Positions 19,898-28,240 of a stretch of DNA of 55,235 nt are shown piece after piece. Both the position numbers and the translations under genes were made by a program. Numbering within the stretch: the stretch's first letter is position 1; every line of letters starts with the position of its first letter. Source of the stretch: Bacteroidota bacterium (lineage in GTDB: Bacteria > Bacteroidota > Bacteroidia > Chitinophagales > LD1); NCBI GenBank assembly GCA_016715625.1, contig JADJZU010000025.1:1-55235 (forward strand), written 5' to 3'. The notes under the pieces were generated by a model. The model was not told the origin of the DNA. It saw only the letters and a program-made list of their open reading frames with translations, and did not search any database.

Positions 19898-22297
19898 ATG
19901 AATCGTAGCCTTTATGTTTTGTTGTTGCTTTCTTCCCTAACACTGTTCTCCACTGCACAAACCGGTGGGATTCTTAAATCCACTGTATTGGAATCGGGCA
20001 GTAATGCGCCAATCGAATTTGCCAATGTATTGGTAGAGGGAACCACTCTTGGTGGTGTGACAGATGAAAAGGGTCAAGTTGAAGTTAAAGACATTCCACC
20101 CGGAACTTACAATGTTAAAATCTCGTCTATCGGTTACCAGCCCAAAACTGTTTTTGAAATAGAGATTACTAAAGGAAAACCGGCTGTTATTGTTACAGAA
20201 ATATCCCCGGCATCTACTGAGCTGGCCGAAGTGGAGATTAAAGCCAATCCGTTTGTGAAGAATGAAGAAAGCCCGGTGAGCGTTAGAACAATTGGAACGA
20301 ATGAAATTCAACGCTATCCCGGGGGCAACCGCGATATATCTCGCGTTATTCAATCGCTGCCCGGAGTGGGGTTTTCATCCGGTTTCAGAAACGATATTTT
20401 GATTAGAGGCGGCTCTCCCTCCGAGAATCGTTTTTATCTCGATGGAATCGAAATTCCGAACATTAATCACTTTGCCACGCAAGGTGCCAGTGGTGGACCT
20501 ACCGGACTAATCAATGTCGATTTTATCCGCGAGGTGAATTTTTATTCTTCTGCTTTTCCTGCCAACCGTGGCAACTCGCTTTCCTCGGTAATGGACATTA
20601 AGATGCGTGAGGGCCGCGATGATCGTTGGGGCGGCACGTTTACCATTGGTGCCAGTGAGATTTCTGCGTCCATGGAGAGTCCGCTGAACAAAAAGAAAAC
20701 AGCCACTATGCTGGCCAGTGTTCGCTATTCGTACCTGCAGTTTTTGTTCACTGCACTCAAGTTGCCGTTTTTACCAACGTACAGCGATGCACAAGCAAAA
20801 ATAAAATGGAAGGTTACCGACAAAGATGAGTTGGTTTTTATTTCCCTTTCGGCTTATGACATCAACCGGTTGAATACTAAACTTAAAAATCCCAATGACG
20901 GTCAGCGATATTTGTTGAATGTTTTGCCGGAGCAGGACCAGATTTCTTACATGTTGGGAGGCAAATACACGCACTATTTTGAGAATAGTTATCTCCAGGT
21001 TTTTTTGAGTAGAAATATGCTTATCAATAGTTTTAATAAATGGGTAAACAACGACAAAAGCTTGCCGAAAGTCACAGAATATAAAAGCACCGAGGCTGAA
21101 AATAAGTTGCGGGTAGAATACACCGGACGAAAGAAAAATTGGCGCTACAACGTAGGCGTCAACTACGAATTGGCTCGTTACACCAACCGTTCTTCTTTTA
21201 TAGATTCAAGATTTGTAGATAATGGTTTGACGCGAGTAGAGTTTAGTTCCAAATACATGCTCCATAAGTTTGGTGCATTTGGTAATGTGAGCAACTCCAT
21301 GTTTGATAACCGTGTAACCGTATCTTTAGGAATGCGAGTAGATGGAAACAACTACAATAAAAGCATGCTGCAAGTCTGGAATCAAGTATCTCCCCGGCTC
21401 TCGCTATCGGTCAACTTAACAGAGAATTTACGAGTGAATATGAATGCCGGATACTACCACCAGATTCCGGCCTACACTCTACTGGGTTACGAAGATTCTA
21501 CCGATTCATTTGCCAACATAGATCGACTTACTTACATGCGCAATGTGCATGCTGTTGCGGGTATAGAATACACAACACCGATTAATAGCCGAATATCGGT
21601 AGAAGGCTTTCTGAAGAGGTACTACAATGTGCCTTTCATGTTGGATAATAACATTTCACTGGCCAACCAGGGAGCGGGGTTTGGTGTAGTAGGCAACGGA
21701 CCGGCACGGAGCACCAGTGAAGGAAGAACTTATGGCTTGGAAGTGCTCTATGAGCAGAAATTGTTTAAAGGATTCTATGGTATATTGAGTTACACTTTAT
21801 TCTGGAGTCAGTTTCAGGATGCTACACAGAACTACGTGAGCAGCAGTTGGGATACCCGTCACATTATAAGTCTCACAGCCGGAAAAAAGTTCAAGAAAAA
21901 CTGGGAGTTGGGTGCGCGCATGCGGGTGCAAGGCGGCTCCCCCTTTACACCTTTTGACATTGCTGCTTCTACCTTGTATTCCAGATTTAACCCTTCCGCC
22001 CCTGGTATACCAGATTATAATAACATCAACTCAGTGCGTGCCGCATGGTTTCACTCGCTTGATATACGCGTTACAAAAAAGTGGTACTTTAAACGCTGGA
22101 GTTTTGAGTTGTTTGTAGATGTGCAAAACGTATACGCAGCTAAAGCTCCATCTCCGCCTTCATTTGTGCCGGTGTATGGTGCCGATGGTGTAACGCCTGT
22201 GGCCGATAGCAATGACCCTTCCCGCTTTCAATACACATTGGTGGAAACCGGTAGCAGGACGGTGTTACCGACCATCGGTTTTGTAATTTACTACTAA
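19898..22297 (+). CDS. TonB-dependent receptor
   Basis: This is a 799-residue outer-membrane receptor with signal peptide (about 1-20), a carboxypeptidase-like domain (about 25-110, with APIEFANVLVEG and GTYNVKISSIGYQPK), plug (about 125-235, with VIQSLPGVGFSSGFRNDILI and RGGSPSENRFYLDGIEIP) and a beta-barrel ending in GFVIYY. No partner lipoprotein gene follows; the next gene is convergent and overlaps by four bases. The ligand is unknown. Confidence 0.92.
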   Translation: MNRSLYVLLLLSSLTLFSTAQTGGILKSTVLESGSNAPIEFANVLVEGTTLGGVTDEKGQVEVKDIPPGTYNVKISSIGYQPKTVFEIEITKGKPAVIVTEISPASTELAEVEIKANPFVKNEESPVSVRTIGTNEIQRYPGGNRDISRVIQSLPGVGFSSGFRNDILIRGGSPSENRFYLDGIEIPNINHFATQGASGGPTGLINVDFIREVNFYSSAFPANRGNSLSSVMDIKMREGRDDRWGGTFTIGASEISASMESPLNKKKTATMLASVRYSYLQFLFTALKLPFLPTYSDAQAKIKWKVTDKDELVFISLSAYDINRLNTKLKNPNDGQRYLLNVLPEQDQISYMLGGKYTHYFENSYLQVFLSRNMLINSFNKWVNNDKSLPKVTEYKSTEAENKLRVEYTGRKKNWRYNVGVNYELARYTNRSSFIDSRFVDNGLTRVEFSSKYMLHKFGAFGNVSNSMFDNRVTVSLGMRVDGNNYNKSMLQVWNQVSPRLSLSVNLTENLRVNMNAGYYHQIPAYTLLGYEDSTDSFANIDRLTYMRNVHAVAGIEYTTPINSRISVEGFLKRYYNVPFMLDNNISLANQGAGFGVVGNGPARSTSEGRTYGLEVLYEQKLFKGFYGILSYTLFWSQFQDATQNYVSSSWDTRHIISLTAGKKFKKNWELGARMRVQGGSPFTPFDIAASTLYSRFNPSAPGIPDYNNINSVRAAWFHSLDIRVTKKWYFKRWSFELFVDVQNVYAAKAPSPPSFVPVYGADGVTPVADSNDPSRFQYTLVETGSRTVLPTIGFVIYY

Positions 22298-23634
22298 GCC
22301 GCTTCCACAACCAGATAATTCAGCCGGATACCGGATATTTTCACTGGACTATTTTTGGCAATGAAACCATCATCTGTAATTGCTTCATAGCGCTCACCAT
22401 TCAACTCGATTTTTCCGGAAGGCCTCAGGTCAGTTACACTATAAGCAATCTGGCCCATTAACGTTTCTAGTTTTTGATCTTTAACCGTGAAACCGACCTG
22501 ATGATTCATTTCGGCTACATCACTCATTTTTTTGAAGACGGAGGATGCAAAAATTTGCTGTCCGAAAACAAGTAGAATAACAAGTGGTGCCGCCATAGCC
22601 AAGGTCACCATCAAAAAAGAGTAAGCAAGCGCAGATCCGGGTACAAAGCTAAAGTCGAAATTGATATTTCTGACCAGAGCGAGCGTTAATCCCAATATAA
22701 TAAGCACAATGCCTGATATGCCTGCCACCCCAAATCCGGGCAATACAAATATTTCCACCAACAAGAGGATGATACCTAACGCAAAAATCAAAATTTCCCA
22801 GTTGGCAGCCAGTCCCTCCACATACAAAGGCGCGAAGTAAAACAGAGCGGCTACCACAGAAACTCCCAAAGGCAGTAAGGTGCCAGGTGCTTTAAATTCG
22901 AAATAAATTCCTCCGAAGATAAGGAGGAGAAATACTCCGGACACAGCCGGATTGACCAACCACAGAACGGCTGATTCGGCCAGCGAACTTTCATGTTTTT
23001 CCAATACATAGGGCCCGCCTGCCAGCAACGCGAGAATTTCTTCGGGGCGCTCCAGTTTTGCATTGCAGTAGCCATGCTTCAATGCTTCATCGGTGGTAAA
23101 GGTTACAATTTTGCCTTTTGGCTTAATAGAATCAATCTCCGAATTTTCATCGGCCATGCCTTCAGCTATTTTGGGGTCGCGTCCGGTTTCTTCAGCGGTG
23201 GCGCCCAGTTTTTTGCGCATATAGCTCTGATACTTTTCAGGCATCATTTCCCCTTCCTGATTCACCACACATGCGGCACCAATGGTGGCACCCGGCATCA
23301 TATAAATGCTATCGCAGGCTATCGAAATCAGCGCTCCGGCACTGGCGGCATTGTTTCTAATAAAAACTAAAGTGGGAATCTTTGTTTTTAATAATGCGGT
23401 TCTAATCTCATCTGCATCATCTACCAAGCCACCGTAGCTATCCATATCAATCAGCAAATAGGCAGCATTCTTCTTCTCTGCCTCAGCAATTGCTTTTTGT
23501 GTAAGCCGGTTGACCGAAGGTCCAATTTCATCGTGTATGTCGTATTGGTAAACAATTTTGTTCTGTGCGTTCGTGTGCATAATACTGCACATTAGCAGCA
23601 CAATTATTGTTAGCATGTGGTAATGTGTTCGCAT
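22294..23634 (-). CDS. NfeD-family membrane-bound serine protease
   Basis: This 446-residue protein has a signal sequence (about 6-24), a ClpP-like protease domain (about 25-210) with catalytic Ser98 in NNAASAG and probable Lys134 in MPEKYQ, several membrane helices (about 230-370) and a C-terminal OB-fold domain (about 385-440, with LRPSGKIELNGERYEA). This is the long form of NfeD (nodulation formation efficiency D), which cleaves membrane-associated partners such as stomatin/SPFH proteins. No SPFH gene is adjacent here. It converges on and overlaps the TonB-dependent receptor by four bases. Confidence 0.9.
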   Translation of the reverse strand: MRTHYHMLTIIVLLMCSIMHTNAQNKIVYQYDIHDEIGPSVNRLTQKAIAEAEKKNAAYLLIDMDSYGGLVDDADEIRTALLKTKIPTLVFIRNNAASAGALISIACDSIYMMPGATIGAACVVNQEGEMMPEKYQSYMRKKLGATAEETGRDPKIAEGMADENSEIDSIKPKGKIVTFTTDEALKHGYCNAKLERPEEILALLAGGPYVLEKHESSLAESAVLWLVNPAVSGVFLLLIFGGIYFEFKAPGTLLPLGVSVVAALFYFAPLYVEGLAANWEILIFALGIILLLVEIFVLPGFGVAGISGIVLIILGLTLALVRNINFDFSFVPGSALAYSFLMVTLAMAAPLVILLVFGQQIFASSVFKKMSDVAEMNHQVGFTVKDQKLETLMGQIAYSVTDLRPSGKIELNGERYEAITDDGFIAKNSPVKISGIRLNYLVVEAA

Positions 23635-23680
23635 AGGGCAATAATAGTGCAGTTAAGTTCGCGTTTATTAAAATAAACGT

Positions 23681-24442
23681 ATGAGAAGAATACAATCTTT
23701 ATTCCTGGTGTCGATGTTGTTTATCATGCAATCGGCATTTACATACGCAGATGGGCAAAAGCATTAGGTGAAGAAAGGCGACACCCTGTATTCATTAGCC
23801 CGGCAATACGGAAAAACAGTGCATGAAATTGCGAAGGCAAATAGTATGGGGGCCAATGATGGAATAAAAATAGGTCAGGTGCTTTTGATTCCATCTTCAG
23901 GTGGAGGCCCCCAAGCAAGTTCTCTTACAGCCACAAAACCTGTAAAGTCCTTCACCCCCAAGCCGGTTCCATCCACGCCCGATACGCCATATAGAGACGA
24001 GGATACCAAGCCTCGCAACGAAGCTCACTTAACGCAGGCCGAAATGCAGCAAGACGAATCGGTGATGGCGGCTATCCCTCCGGTAGCCACTTCCGGATTA
24101 AAAACGTCTTCAACCAATCCGGCCGATTATCCGGGTGTGTTTACGCAATACCCCACTCAGGGATTTAAAATAGTAAAGCAGCGCGGCACTGCCAATTACC
24201 TCACAGATGCGACTTCCGGCAATCAGTTTCTGGCATTTTATAATTATGCCGAAACGGGTTCAATTATTCGCGTTACAAACATGCTTAATCACAAAACCAT
24301 CTTTGTAAAGGTAATGGGTAAAGTGCCCATGCAGGATGCGAAGCAGGATATTGCCATCAAGTTAACTGCTTCGGCAGCCGAAGAACTGGGCGCGCAGGAA
24401 GAAAAATTTCTGGTGGAAGTAGCGGCTTATTCGGCCAACTAA
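23681..24442 (+). pseudogene. LysM and RlpA-like secreted protein with in-frame stop
   Basis: The ATG at 23681 gives a signal peptide (about 1-24, MRRIQSLFLVSMLF). After codon 28 there is an in-frame TAG at 23765-23767, then the frame continues as a LysM domain (VKKGDTLYSLARQYG, VLLIPS), a Pro-rich linker and a double-psi beta-barrel RlpA-like domain (about the last 95 residues). The stop falls exactly where LysM domains carry an aromatic residue (HYVKKGDTL), so TAG is a one-base change from TAT or TAC. Without the stop it would be a 253-residue periplasmic peptidoglycan-binding protein. A GTG at 23768 could restart translation but would lack the signal peptide. Confidence 0.78.
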
Positions 24443-24491
24443 TCCGGCTCAAATTTGTTGGTAAATTCACCCTAAAATTCGCCTGCTAAAT

Positions 24492-24499
24492 TACATTTG
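24492..24499 (+). promoter_or_regulatory. Bacteroidota -7 box upstream of nuoA
   Basis: The sequence TACATTTG matches the TAnnTTTG -7 consensus, 23 bases upstream of the nuoA start. No -33 TTTG is found at the usual spacing, so this is a partial match. Confidence 0.45.
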
Positions 24500-24522
24500 C
24501 CGACACTTTTAACGATTCGTCT

Positions 24523-24888
24523 ATGAACTCTTCTAACTTGGACTACATTCCTATTTTGATGCAGGTGATTTTTGCTGCCGGATTTGTGGCTCTGACCATC
24601 GGCATTTCTCACTTTGTGGGGCCTCGCAGAAAATCTGTAACTAAAGATGCCAACTTTGAGTGTGGTATAGAGCAGCACGGCAATGCCCGTATTCCTTTTT
24701 CAGTTAAGTATTTTTTGGTAGCCATTTTGTTTGTGCTGTTTGATGTAGAGGTCATATTCATGTATCCATGGGCTGTTAACTTCCGCGAAATGGGCATGGA
24801 CGGGCTGGTTAAAATGTCCATTTTCATGGGCCTTTTGTTGCTCGGTTTTTATTACGTTATCAAGAAGGGCGCGCTGGAGTGGGAGTAA
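24523..24888 (+). CDS. nuoA: NADH-quinone oxidoreductase subunit A
   Basis: NuoA is a small membrane subunit of respiratory complex I. The 121-residue protein has three membrane helices and the family motif NFECGIEQHGNARIPFSVKY, followed by FDVEVIFMYPWA with the conserved acidic residues in the second helix. It is the first gene of the nuo cluster. The cluster order A-B-C-D-E-F is standard, with separate nuoC and nuoD. Confidence 0.95.
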   Translation: MNSSNLDYIPILMQVIFAAGFVALTIGISHFVGPRRKSVTKDANFECGIEQHGNARIPFSVKYFLVAILFVLFDVEVIFMYPWAVNFREMGMDGLVKMSIFMGLLLLGFYYVIKKGALEWE

Positions 24889-24961
24889 TCTTTCATCGGT
24901 GAATAACCGGGCATATCCGATTTTTAAGCACAACCCGTATCAATAAACAGATTGCAGAATT

Positions 24962-25514
24962 ATGGCAAACGATTTAATACTCAAGGAAACAGCACAAGGC
25001 TACAATGGCGATGGTTTTCAACTCACTACGCTTGATAAATTTGTAGGACTGGCTCGCAGCAAAAGTTTGTGGCCATTACCATTTGCTACTAGTTGCTGTG
25101 GTATAGAGTTTATGGCCACCATGGGTTCTCATTATGATTTGGCACGGTTTGGTTCGGAGCGCCCCAGCTTTTCACCGCGCCAGGCAGACATGCTGCTGGT
25201 AATGGGTACCATTGCCAAAAAAATGGGTCCTGTTTTGCGCCAGGTTTATGAGCAAATGGCAGAGCCTCGTTGGGTTATTGCCGTAGGTGCTTGTGCCAGT
25301 TCGGGCGGTGTGTTCGACACCTATTCGGGCATCGCAGGGTATTGATAAAGTAATCCCCGTGGATGTGTATGTGCCCGGTTGCCCGCCACGTCCGGAACAG
25401 ATACTAGATGGCATAATGAAACTGCAGGATATTGTAAAGAACGAGAGCTTCAGCCGCAGAAATTCATCTGAATATAAAGCAAAACTGGCCAGCTACGGCA
25501 TCACCGTAAACTAA
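24962..25514 (+). pseudogene. nuoB: NADH-quinone oxidoreductase subunit B, frameshifted
   Basis: NuoB carries the N2 4Fe-4S cluster that passes electrons to quinone. Cys45-Cys46 (TSCCGIEF), Cys111 (GACASSGG) and the later Cys of VPGCPPRPEQ provide the four ligands. The frame breaks at about 25326-25334, between FDTYS and QGIDKVIPVDVY, where homologues read without interruption; one extra base explains it. Because NuoB is indispensable for complex I and the flanking subunits are intact, a sequencing indel is the more likely explanation. It overlaps no neighbour; nuoC follows. Confidence 0.9.
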
Positions 25515-25532
25515 TTGACAAACAGCATCCGT

Positions 25533-26051
25533 ATGACAAACGAACAGATACAAGAACAGCTTTTGGCCAAGTTTGGAGACAACATAAGCGCGTTCAAAGA
25601 CGAATTTGGTATGATGTCTTTTGAAGTTTCCCGCGATTTTAATACCGAAGCACTGCATTTTTTGCGCGATGAATTGGGCTTCAATTTTTTGACCGATGTT
25701 TGTGGTATTCACTATCCCGATATGGAAACAGAGCGACAGTTCGCAGTGGTATATCACCTGCATAACTGGGTAGAAAATGTGCGCATCCGCTTCAAGTCTT
25801 TTTTGAATGGCGAGAACCCGGAGATTGAAACAGCAAGCAAACTTTATCTATCGGCCAACTGGCAAGAGCGCGAGACATACGATTTCTATGGTATCGTGTT
25901 TACAGGGCATCCTGACTTAAAACGAATCCTGAATATGGACGAGATGGTTTCGTTTCCATTACGCAAAGAGTTTCCGCTGGAAGATGGTAGCCGCACCGAT
26001 AAGGATGATAGATATTTTGGCCGCATTCCGGTAAACGCAAATTCGAATTAA
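25533..26051 (+). CDS. nuoC: NADH-quinone oxidoreductase subunit C
   Basis: NuoC is the 30-kDa hydrophilic subunit in the peripheral arm of complex I. The signature ERETYDFYGIVFTGHPDLKR is present around residue 120, as is DVCGIHYPD. The ATG at 25533 (MTNEQIQEQLL) is preferred over the TTG at 25515, which sits directly on the nuoB stop. The length (172 residues) is normal. It is four bases upstream of nuoD. Confidence 0.94.
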   Translation: MTNEQIQEQLLAKFGDNISAFKDEFGMMSFEVSRDFNTEALHFLRDELGFNFLTDVCGIHYPDMETERQFAVVYHLHNWVENVRIRFKSFLNGENPEIETASKLYLSANWQERETYDFYGIVFTGHPDLKRILNMDEMVSFPLRKEFPLEDGSRTDKDDRYFGRIPVNANSN

Positions 26052-26055
26052 TTCT

Positions 26056-27297
26056 ATGAGCAATATTATAGCCCCTATTTCCATTCAAGATAAATATGCT
26101 GACATGATTCGTCAGCGCGAGAACGAAGACGGCAGCGAGCTGTCTATACTGAATCTGGGACCTACGCATCCTGCAACTCACGGTATCTTTCAAAACGTTC
26201 TCTTGATGGACGGTGAACGTATTCTGGATGCAGAACAAACGGTAGGATACATCCACCGGGCCTTCGAAAAAATTGCAGAAAACCGTCCGTTCTATCAAAT
26301 CAATGTGCTCACCGATCGCATGAACTACTGTTCATCGCCTATCAATAATTTTGGTTGGTGGATGACCCTCGAAAAGTTGCTGAGCGTAGAGGTGCCTAAG
26401 CGGGCACAATATCTGCGTGTTATTTTGATGGAGTTGGCACGTATATCCGATCACCTCATTTGCAACTCTATTCTCGCGGTGGACACCGGTGCATTTACCG
26501 GCTTCTTGTATGTGATGCAGTATCGCGAGCGCATTTACGAAATCTATGAAGAGTTGTGCGGTGCCCGCCTTACCACCAACATGGGACGCATTGGAGGTTT
26601 AGAACGCGACTTAAGCGATACCGGTTTCAGAAAGTTGCGTGCTTTTATGAAAGACTTTCCGGTGGCGTTCAAAGAGTTTGAAGCACTCGTATCGCGCAAC
26701 CGTATTTTTATGGACCGCTGTGTTAATGTGGGTGGCATCAGTGCCGACAAAGCTATCAGCTATGGTTTTACAGGTCCCAATTTGCGGGCAGCCGGAGTAG
26801 ATTATGATATACGCATCGTGAATCCGTATTCGTCTTACGAAGATTTTCAATTCGATATTCCGGTAGGTAAATCAGGAGATACCTACGACCGCTACTGTGT
26901 GCGCAACGAAGAAATCTGGCAAAGCTATCGCATTATTCAGCAGGCTTTGGATAAACTGCCCGATGGGCCCATCCATGCCGATGTGCCGGAGTTTTATTTA
27001 CCGCCTAAAGAGCAGGTATACACCAGTATGGAAGCCCTCATTTATCACTTCAAGATAGTGATGGGTGAAATTCCGGTGCCTAAAGGCGAGGTATATCATT
27101 GTGTGGAAGGTGGAAACGGAGAGCTGGGTTTTTATCTGGTGAGTGATGGCAGTCGCGTTCCTTATCGCTTGCACTTCCGCAGACCGTGCTTTATCTATTA
27201 TCAGGCATTTACCGATATGATAAAAGGCGGATTGCTGAGCGATGCTATTGTGATTATGAGTTCGCTGAATGTGATAGCCGGAGAACTCGATGCTTAG
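26056..27297 (+). CDS. nuoD: NADH-quinone oxidoreductase subunit D
   Basis: NuoD is the 49-kDa subunit that forms the quinone-binding site with NuoB. The 413-residue protein contains LGPTHPATHGIFQN, the conserved HRAFEKIAE segment, LTDRMNYCSSP and the C-terminal DPVMGEVDR-like region, here ending in SLNVIAGELDA. It is full length and in frame. It is tightly packed behind nuoC. Confidence 0.95.
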   Translation: MSNIIAPISIQDKYADMIRQRENEDGSELSILNLGPTHPATHGIFQNVLLMDGERILDAEQTVGYIHRAFEKIAENRPFYQINVLTDRMNYCSSPINNFGWWMTLEKLLSVEVPKRAQYLRVILMELARISDHLICNSILAVDTGAFTGFLYVMQYRERIYEIYEELCGARLTTNMGRIGGLERDLSDTGFRKLRAFMKDFPVAFKEFEALVSRNRIFMDRCVNVGGISADKAISYGFTGPNLRAAGVDYDIRIVNPYSSYEDFQFDIPVGKSGDTYDRYCVRNEEIWQSYRIIQQALDKLPDGPIHADVPEFYLPPKEQVYTSMEALIYHFKIVMGEIPVPKGEVYHCVEGGNGELGFYLVSDGSRVPYRLHFRRPCFIYYQAFTDMIKGGLLSDAIVIMSSLNVIAGELDA

Positions 27298-27330
27298 TTT
27301 TATAAGTTGTAATCAGTAATTATAAAGAAT

Positions 27331-27867
27331 ATGACTTTAAGAGTAAAAACCGGAAATCAACTAAACGTAACCGAGCGTTTTTTGGCCCGTGTGGCTGAAT
27401 TGAAATCGCGTTTTCCCGAGGGCAAACAGAAGAGCGCATTGCTCACCATTCTGCATGAATTGCAAAACGATAACAACGATTGGCTGAGTATCGAAGCGAT
27501 GGATAAGGTAGCCGAGTTGCTCAACATTAAACCCATTGAAGTGTATGAAGTGGTGTCGTTTTATACCATGTATAACCAGCAGCCGGTGGCCAAATACATG
27601 TTTGAGTTTTGCCACACCGGCTGTTGTATGACTCGTGGTGTAGAAGACCTGATGGACTATACCTGCCAAAAGCTGGGTGTAAAGCCGGGCGAAACCACCT
27701 CCGATGGCTTGTTCAGCGTGAAAGGGGTAGAGTGCTTGGGCGCTTGCGGATATGCCCCTATGTTGCAGTTAGGCGATTTCTATCACGAGTTTTTGACGCC
27801 CGAAAAAATGGATGCCTTAATTGAAGATTGCAGGGCCGGAAAAGTGGAATTAATCAGTCAAGTATAA
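27331..27867 (+). CDS. nuoE: NADH-quinone oxidoreductase subunit E
   Basis: NuoE is the 24-kDa thioredoxin-fold subunit with the N1a 2Fe-2S cluster. Its ligands are visible as Cys94 and Cys98 or Cys99 (FCHTGCC) and Cys135 and Cys139 (CLGACGYAP). The 178-residue length is normal. Instead of nuoF, a small repeat-protein gene follows five bases downstream. Confidence 0.94.
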   Translation: MTLRVKTGNQLNVTERFLARVAELKSRFPEGKQKSALLTILHELQNDNNDWLSIEAMDKVAELLNIKPIEVYEVVSFYTMYNQQPVAKYMFEFCHTGCCMTRGVEDLMDYTCQKLGVKPGETTSDGLFSVKGVECLGACGYAPMLQLGDFYHEFLTPEKMDALIEDCRAGKVELISQV

Positions 27868-27872
27868 ATCCT

Positions 27873-28208
27873 ATGAAAACGTTTTTCCTTTCTCTTCTTC
27901 TTGCTTTGTTAGGTCATGCGATAAGCGCACAAACCGTTTACAGCGTTAAATACAAAAGCGATGCAAACGTAAAAGTCTATGTTGCCAAGTACGCCAGCGA
28001 TGCTGATTTAGTCGTTTACAAGGCAAAATACAAAAGCGATGCAGGCGATAATAACGGGGTATGGTTTTTTACCGATTACGCCAGCGATGCCAAGAAAAAA
28101 GTATTTTTTGTAGACTACGCCAGCGATGCCGACTTTAAGGTGTTTTTTGCAGACTATAAGAGCGATGCGGGCTGGAAAAACAGCAGCAAAAAGCATTTGA
28201 TGTATTGA
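27873..28208 (+). CDS. Small secreted protein of six 13-residue repeats (DUF6150-like)
   Basis: The 111-residue product has a signal peptide (about 1-19, ending AISAQ) and then six tandem copies of a roughly 13-residue unit, each ending in KYKSDA, KYASDA or DYASDA (for example KVYVAKYASDADL, KVFFVDYASDADF). The units probably form short beta strands joined by acidic turns. The pattern resembles proteins I recall as DUF6150 in Bacteroidota; a related short repeat protein has been reported with a 7_1 knot, though this is from memory. It sits between nuoE (5 bases) and nuoF (32 bases) in the same direction, so it is cotranscribed with complex I. Its role is unknown. Confidence 0.82.
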   Translation: MKTFFLSLLLALLGHAISAQTVYSVKYKSDANVKVYVAKYASDADLVVYKAKYKSDAGDNNGVWFFTDYASDAKKKVFFVDYASDADFKVFFADYKSDAGWKNSSKKHLMY

Positions 28209-28240
28209 TTGAATTCTGAATAAAGAAACAGCGATTAGCC

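Noticed and set aside
23765..23767. Stop-codon recoding (pyrrolysine or readthrough) in the LysM gene
   Set aside because: A single isolated TAG with no supporting element or context; a substitution or error is simpler.
25287..25345. Programmed frameshift in nuoB
   Set aside because: No slippery heptamer or stimulatory hairpin is visible, and many other genes in the window have similar random shifts.
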